Part shown: positions 60,257 through 64,000 of the stretch, piece by piece
Position numbering within the stretch: the first letter of the stretch is position 1
How the letters are laid out: the number at the start of each line of letters is the position of its first letter
Assembly: GCA_045595605.1 (NCBI GenBank)
Contig: JAZOAS010000149.1
Span: 13,189 to 77,188 of the forward strand
Length of the DNA: 64,000 bases
Direction: 5' to 3'
Source of the DNA: SIG480 sp045595605
GTDB lineage: Bacteria; Bacillota; Clostridia; Oscillospirales; JAAYXM01
Translations under genes and position numbers: made by a program
The notes under the pieces: generated by a model
Seen by the model: only the letters and a program-made list of their open reading frames with translations
Told to the model about the DNA's origin: nothing
The model's database searches: none

Positions 60257-60286
60257 AAAAAAGCGCACCAACCGAAGCCGATGCGC
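60257..60286 (-). terminator. Hairpin with UUCG tetraloop ahead of the 40-residue ORF
   Basis: On the minus strand GCGCATCGGC and GTTGGTGCGC close a TTCG loop, followed by TTTTTTATT. It lies 55 bases before the ORF start. Confidence 0.75.
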
Positions 60287-60309
60287 CAAAAAACGCAAAG
60301 CCTCAATTG

Positions 60310-60424
60310 TTGCGACACAATTATACCACCTAAATTAAATAGCTAAGGAGTACATGAGGTTTGCATTTTTTTAAAAAACAAATCTCCTTAGTTAATTTAA
60401 GTGGTTTATTAAATTGTGTCGCAA
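60310..60424. repeat. 115-bp nested inverted repeat
   Basis: Three paired arms lie in order: TTGCGACACAATT (60310-60322) with its exact inverse at 60412-60424, CCACCTAAATTAA (60326-60338) with 60392-60404 (one G-T pair) and CTAAGGAG (60343-60350) with CTCCTTAG (60384-60391). The loop is T- and A-rich. An extended -10 (TGGTATAAT, minus strand) lies inside the left arms at 60328-60320. It may be a MITE-like element or a structured leader. Confidence 0.6.
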
Positions 60425-60469
60425 ACATAGTATATCACATTATATCGAAAAATGGAAGAGGTTTTTACA

Positions 60470-60494
60470 AAAAATTTCCAAAAAATGGAAAATG
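60470..60494 (-). terminator. Weak terminator of gdhA
   Basis: On the minus strand TTTTCCA pairs with TGGAAA, followed by TTTTTTG, seven bases after the gdhA stop. Confidence 0.45.
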
Positions 60495-60500
60495 TTTTTG

Positions 60501-61850
60501 TCAGTACGCAACGCCGTGGGAAAGCATTGCGCTTGCCACCTTTTTAAAACCTGCGATGTTCGCGCCTGCGAGGAGATTTCCCGAAAAGCCGTATTCGTTT
60601 GCGGTGTCGGAGGAGAGCTTGTAGATACTTGTCATGATATCAAAAAGCTTTGAGTCAACCTTTTCAAAGCTCCAGGAATAGCGAAGGCTGTTCTGCGACA
60701 TCTCAAGCCCCGATGCCGCAACGCCGCCCGCGTTTGCCGCCTTTGCTGGGCCGAAGAGGATGCCGTTTGCAAGAAAGAGGCGTATCGCCTCGGGGGTTGA
60801 GGGCATGTTCGCGCCCTCGGACACACAGAAGCATCCGTTTTCTACAAGCTTCTTTGCCGACTCCTCACCGAGCTCGTTTTGTGTGGCGCACGGTAGCGCG
60901 ATATCACACGGCACAGACCATATTCCCTCTGAACCTTCGGTGAAGCGCGCGTGGGAGTGGTGTTTTGTATATTCCGAGAGATGCCCGCGGTTTTTCTCCT
61001 TGATATCGCGGACAACATCAAGGTCAATTCCGCGCTCGTCGGTGACATACCCCTCCGAATCGCTCATCGCGATGACCTTTGCGCCAAGCTCCGTCGCCTT
61101 CATGTGCGCGTAAATCGCGACATTACCCGAACCCGAAATTATAACACGGCTTCCCTCAAAGCTTTTTCCCGCATCGCGGAGAAGACACTCCGTAAAGTAG
61201 CAGAGACCAAAGCCCGTCGCCTCGCTCCGAACGCGCGACCCGCCGTAGCGAAGGCCTTTCCCCGTGAGAGTTCCCGTGAACTCGTTTGTAAGGCGCTTGT
61301 ACTGACCGTAGAGAAAGCCGATTTCACGGCTGCCGACGCCGATATCGCCCGCGGGGATGTCGGTGTACTGCCCGATGTGGCGCGCAAGCTCCGTCATAAA
61401 GCTCTGACAGAAGCGCATAACCTCGCCGTCGCTTTTGCCCTTCGGGTCAAAGTCAGCCCCGCCTTTTCCGCCGCCGAGGGGAAGACCTGTGAGCGAGTTT
61501 TTGAAAATCTGCTCAAAGCCGAGAAATTTTATAATTGAGGAATTGACCGACGGGTGAAACCGAAGCCCGCCCTTGTACGGACCGATTGCAGACGAAAACT
61601 GAACGCGATACCCGCGGTTTACCTGAACTTTGCCCTTATCGTCAACCCACGGCACGCGGAATGAGAAAAACCGCTCAGGCTCGACGATTCGCTCGAGTAT
61701 TCCCATTTCCTCGTATCGCTTATCAGCATCCAGAACAGGCCCGAGATGCTCAAAAACTTCAAACACCGCCTGACAGAATTCGGTTTCGTGGCGGTTTTTG
61801 TCAACAACACACTTGCCAACCCGACAAAGATAATCATTTTCAAGAGACAT
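60501..61850 (-). CDS. gdhA: NADP-type glutamate dehydrogenase
   Basis: Interconverts 2-oxoglutarate plus ammonia and glutamate (449 aa). The substrate motif LPLGGGKGGADFDPKGKSD holds the catalytic lysine, and GDIGVGSREIGFLYGQYKRL, typical of the hexameric small-subunit class, follows. A dinucleotide fold (ISGSGNVAIYAHMKA) ends with MSDSEGY, where the Ser/Asp pattern suits NADP. The ATG at 61850 with GGAAGGAAGG upstream is preferred over an upstream reading that enters a terminator. Confidence 0.95.
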   Translation of the reverse strand: MSLENDYLCRVGKCVVDKNRHETEFCQAVFEVFEHLGPVLDADKRYEEMGILERIVEPERFFSFRVPWVDDKGKVQVNRGYRVQFSSAIGPYKGGLRFHPSVNSSIIKFLGFEQIFKNSLTGLPLGGGKGGADFDPKGKSDGEVMRFCQSFMTELARHIGQYTDIPAGDIGVGSREIGFLYGQYKRLTNEFTGTLTGKGLRYGGSRVRSEATGFGLCYFTECLLRDAGKSFEGSRVIISGSGNVAIYAHMKATELGAKVIAMSDSEGYVTDERGIDLDVVRDIKEKNRGHLSEYTKHHSHARFTEGSEGIWSVPCDIALPCATQNELGEESAKKLVENGCFCVSEGANMPSTPEAIRLFLANGILFGPAKAANAGGVAASGLEMSQNSLRYSWSFEKVDSKLFDIMTSIYKLSSDTANEYGFSGNLLAGANIAGFKKVASAMLSHGVAY

Positions 61851-61908
61851 ATTTGCGCCTTCCTTCCCTTTTTTGTTAGGTTTTGCAAACGGCGCGAAAA
61901 TATGCAAA

Positions 61909-61934
61909 AAGGCTTCTCCGAAAGGAGAAGCCTT
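61909..61934 (-). terminator. Terminator of the fumarase-type subunit gene
   Basis: AAGGCTTCTCC pairs with GGAGAAGCCTT, followed on the minus strand by TTTTTGC. Confidence 0.85.
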
Positions 61935-61945
61935 CTATGTAAATT

Positions 61946-62500
61946 TTAGTCTTCTTTGTATTTTTCTCTTTCTGTAAGGAAGAGGTTTCCGCCGTGAGCA
62001 TCAATTGCAACGGTACACGGCATATCAACAACCGTCATTCTCTTGATTGATTCGCAACCGAGCTCGGGGAAAGCGATGACATCGGCAGTCTTGATTGACT
62101 TTGCAACAAGAGCGCCTGCACCGCCGACAGCGCAGAGGTAAATTGCTTTGTTTCTGACGATAGCGTCGCATACTGCCTTGTCGCGCTCGCCCTTACCGAT
62201 CATAGCGGTGAGACCGAGGTCCAGAAGACGCGGTGAGAAGCCGTCCATACGGCTTGAGGTTGTCGGACCGCAAGCGCCGACAGGAGCGTCGCCCTTGCCG
62301 GGAGTCGGCCCTGCGAAGTAGATAATACCGCCACGGAGCGGAAGCGGAAGCTCCTCGCCCTTGTCAAGAAGCTCGAAAAGACGCTTGTGGGCTGCGTCGC
62401 GGGCTGTATAGATAGTTCCCGTGAGAAGGACGGAATCACCCGCATGAAGCTCAGGGATTTTTGAAATGAGTTCGTCTGTTGAAATTTTGATTGCGTTCAT
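61946..62500 (-). CDS. Fe-S hydro-lyase (fumarase/tartrate dehydratase) beta subunit
   Basis: A 184-residue C-terminal-type subunit of class I fumarate hydratase or L-tartrate dehydratase. GTIYTARDAAHKRLFELLDKG, YFAGPTPGKGDAPVGACGPTTSSRMD and MIGKGERD are characteristic. The alpha subunit with the cluster cysteines is not next to it, although the two are usually adjacent; the upstream neighbour is a DivIVA-type gene. The enzyme may pair with an alpha subunit encoded elsewhere. Confidence 0.9.
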   Translation of the reverse strand: MNAIKISTDELISKIPELHAGDSVLLTGTIYTARDAAHKRLFELLDKGEELPLPLRGGIIYFAGPTPGKGDAPVGACGPTTSSRMDGFSPRLLDLGLTAMIGKGERDKAVCDAIVRNKAIYLCAVGGAGALVAKSIKTADVIAFPELGCESIKRMTVVDMPCTVAIDAHGGNLFLTEREKYKED

Positions 62501-62521
62501 GGTAAAAATCCTTTCTCAGAG

Positions 62522-63247
62522 TTATTTATTTTCAAGTGAAGAGATGACCTCGCCCATATCCGAAACCTTGGTCTCGGCATCCGACACGGCGTTGAGCACC
62601 ATTGAGACATTGTTTCTCGCGGTGTCCGTAATCCTTGTGAGGCGGGAATCGATGCTCTCAATCTCGCCGCGGAGAGAGGAAACAAGGCGGGAGAGGTTTC
62701 CGACAGAGTCGGAAGCAACCCTTGCAGCTCTTGCCTTTTCTTCGGCAAATTCGCGCTTTTTAAGAGAGAGCTCAGCATCGAGAGAGGCTTTTTTAGCGTC
62801 AATCTCGCGCTCGGTGTCAGAGAGAAGCTCGCTTGCGCGACTTCTTGCGGAAATCTCGATTTCTGCAAGCTCTGTCTTTCTCGCGGTGTATTCGGATTCG
62901 GTTTTTGTAAGCTCCTCTATGCGTGAAGTGAGGTTAGCGTTCTGCTCGGAAAGAGCGTCAAACGCTTCTGACTTTTCTTCAAAAGCGGCGGTGAGCTCGG
63001 CGAACTTCTGCGAAATTGCAGAGAGCTCGTCTTTCACGGAAGAGAGCTCGGAGAGCTTTTCCTCTGCGGCGCGAAGGTTATCCGAAAGAAGGCTTTTCTC
63101 CTTTGTTTCGGCCTCGAGTGATTTTTTGAGCTCGTCGATTTCCGCGATGTATCGTGAGGTGGATTCCTCTATGTAGCGGTTTACATCTTTCTTTGAAAAA
63201 CCGCCGAGAAATGCCTTGCGAAAAGCTTTTTTCTGTGTAGCGTCCAT
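62522..63247 (-). CDS. DivIVA-domain coiled-coil protein
   Basis: A 241-residue cytoplasmic protein. The N-terminus KAFRKAFLGGFSKKDVNRYIEE is the DivIVA-type lipid-binding domain (F-GY/F-x-DV-x-x-Y/F). Residues about 35-190 form a long coiled coil rich in Glu, Ser, Leu and Ala. Such proteins mark negatively curved membrane at poles and septa. It lies between trxA and the fumarase-type gene with gaps of 27 and 21 bases and no terminator. Confidence 0.85.
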   Translation of the reverse strand: MDATQKKAFRKAFLGGFSKKDVNRYIEESTSRYIAEIDELKKSLEAETKEKSLLSDNLRAAEEKLSELSSVKDELSAISQKFAELTAAFEEKSEAFDALSEQNANLTSRIEELTKTESEYTARKTELAEIEISARSRASELLSDTEREIDAKKASLDAELSLKKREFAEEKARAARVASDSVGNLSRLVSSLRGEIESIDSRLTRITDTARNNVSMVLNAVSDAETKVSDMGEVISSLENK

Positions 63248-63274
63248 TATAGACCTTACCCCCTAAAAGCGATA

Positions 63275-63601
63275 TTATTTTATCGCGTTTTCTATCTTTT
63301 CTGCGATAGCGTCCTTCGGGACAACGCCGACAACCTTGTCAAAAACTTCGCCGTTCTTGAAGATGATGAGAGTCGGGATAGACATAATTCCGAACTTTGC
63401 CGCAAGCTCGCCCTCTTCATCTACATTTACCTTGTAGATTTCGGCGCGACCTGCAAAGTCGGAAGCGATTTCGTCGATAGTCGGTGCGAGCATTCTGCAC
63501 GGACCGCACCAGGCTGCCCAGAAATCAATAAGAGCAACGCCGTTTCCGTTTTCGATTTTCTCAGAAAAGTCAGTGGCGGTAAGAGTTAAAGCATTAGACA
63601 T
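63275..63601 (-). CDS. trxA: Thioredoxin
   Basis: A 108-residue disulfide reductase. The active site is WAAWCGPCRMLAP and the cis-proline is in MSIPTLIIFKNGE. AAAGGAG precedes the ATG. It is the first gene of a likely trxA-divIVA-fumarase subunit operon. No thioredoxin reductase is nearby. Confidence 0.96.
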   Translation of the reverse strand: MSNALTLTATDFSEKIENGNGVALIDFWAAWCGPCRMLAPTIDEIASDFAGRAEIYKVNVDEEGELAAKFGIMSIPTLIIFKNGEVFDKVVGVVPKDAIAEKIENAIK

Positions 63602-63637
63602 AATAACTTCTCCTTTGAAATGTATAGTCTTTTTTGT

Positions 63638-63666
63638 AGTATATCACATTTTTATCAATAATACAA
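63638..63666 (-). promoter_or_regulatory. Promoter of trxA
   Basis: On the minus strand TTGTAT (63666-63661), 17-bp spacer and TATACT (63643-63638). Confidence 0.65.
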
Positions 63667-63700
63667 ATATTTTATAATGCAAAAGGAAAAAATATGTAAA

Positions 63701-63916
63701 TCAGCATACAAAAGTGTTTCTTTTCACTTTTTCGGAGACAAAAATAAGAGAATATATCCCGTTTGAATACGCCTCGATTTCAGGGTTCCCCCAAAGATTT
63801 CTCCCGCATTTTTTTAAAATTTCCTCTGCGACGGAGAAAAGCTCGCCTTTCCCATTCGGAACAACTCCCCAAACCCTTGCACAGACGCAGGAGGGAGAAA
63901 TTTCTATAATCTCCAT
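63701..63916 (-). CDS. Small protein of unknown function
   Basis: A 71-residue protein. The ATG at 63916 has AAAGGGTG upstream; a GTG three codons earlier is possible. It begins MEIIEISPSCVCARVWGVV and has an aromatic/hydrophobic pattern and no membrane helix. No family was recognised. It stands alone near the window end; beyond it only AT-rich non-coding sequence is seen. Confidence 0.55.
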   Translation of the reverse strand: MEIIEISPSCVCARVWGVVPNGKGELFSVAEEILKKCGRNLWGNPEIEAYSNGIYSLIFVSEKVKRNTFVC

Positions 63917-64000
63917 AACACACACCCTTTCTGTTCGTATTTTAATTATATATCCGCGGAGAAAATAATTAAATGTAAAACTTTTTCCAAATGTCGCAAA

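Overview
The window reads as the chromosomal origin region of a low-to-moderate GC Clostridia genome (Bacillota), most likely an anaerobic gut lineage. The evidence is the rpmH-rnpA-yidD-yidC-jag cluster (minus strand, 16.2-18.7 kb) facing dnaA-dnaN-recF-remB-gyrB-gyrA (plus strand, 19.5-28.0 kb), a noc-parA-parB set with two parS-like sites, and Firmicutes-type markers (Spo0A, DivIVA, a SCIFF peptide with its maturase, RemB). The dnaA-dnaN gap carries DnaA-box-like sites next to an AT-rich stretch and is the likely oriC. No CRISPR array, insertion sequence, integrase or phage gene was seen.

Layout. 0-1.4 kb: the end of a galactose-type ABC transporter operon. 1.6-6.4 kb: a lipoprotein, noc, parA, parB, a coiled-coil membrane protein and serS. 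6.6-11.1 kb: a polyamine transporter operon led by an XRE-cupin regulator (xre-potABCD). 11.4-13.9 kb: a polar amino acid ABC transporter. 13.9-15.4 kb: a DUF1846 protein. 15.7-19.3 kb: the rpmH-jag cluster, bracketed by two small membrane proteins of unknown function with strikingly similar flanks. 19.5-28.0 kb: the replication genes. 28.2-31.7 kb: rnhA, cysteine desulfurase, IscU and a MATE exporter. 31.8-32.0 kb: tRNA-Thr and tRNA-Tyr, followed by a hairpin-module repeat element. 32.3 kb: an acetyltransferase. 33.0-49.3 kb: a capsule/exopolysaccharide locus whose first two genes look host-like and whose remainder is more AT-rich. 49.4-52.0 kb: rsmG-mnmG. 52.1-56.9 kb: an SLH-domain HtrA-like protease, the SCIFF peptide and its radical SAM maturase, and a coupled PLP decarboxylase. 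56.9-59.1 kb: mgsA, a MinD-like ATPase and a divergent Spo0A. 59.2-64.0 kb: a membrane protein, a 40-residue ORF, gdhA, a fumarase beta-type subunit, a DivIVA protein, thioredoxin and a small unknown.

The most unusual item is the Spo0A. Its DNA-binding domain is well conserved, but the receiver domain has Ser57 at the phosphoacceptor Asp position and Glu11-Glu12 at the acidic pocket, so it cannot be phosphorylated in the usual way. Other points of interest are the mirrored parS pair beside noc, 11-bp direct repeats ahead of the dnaA promoter that differ by one base from a Spo0A box, two small-gene cassettes with shared 5' and 3' flanks around the rpmH cluster, a SCIFF peptide with seven cysteines, and two palindromic intergenic elements (32.0-32.2 and 60.3-60.4 kb).

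All calls come from reading the sequence and from remembered family features. No database search was run. Promoter calls rest on -35/-10 hexamers with 16-18 bp spacing, and terminators on hairpins followed by T-runs.
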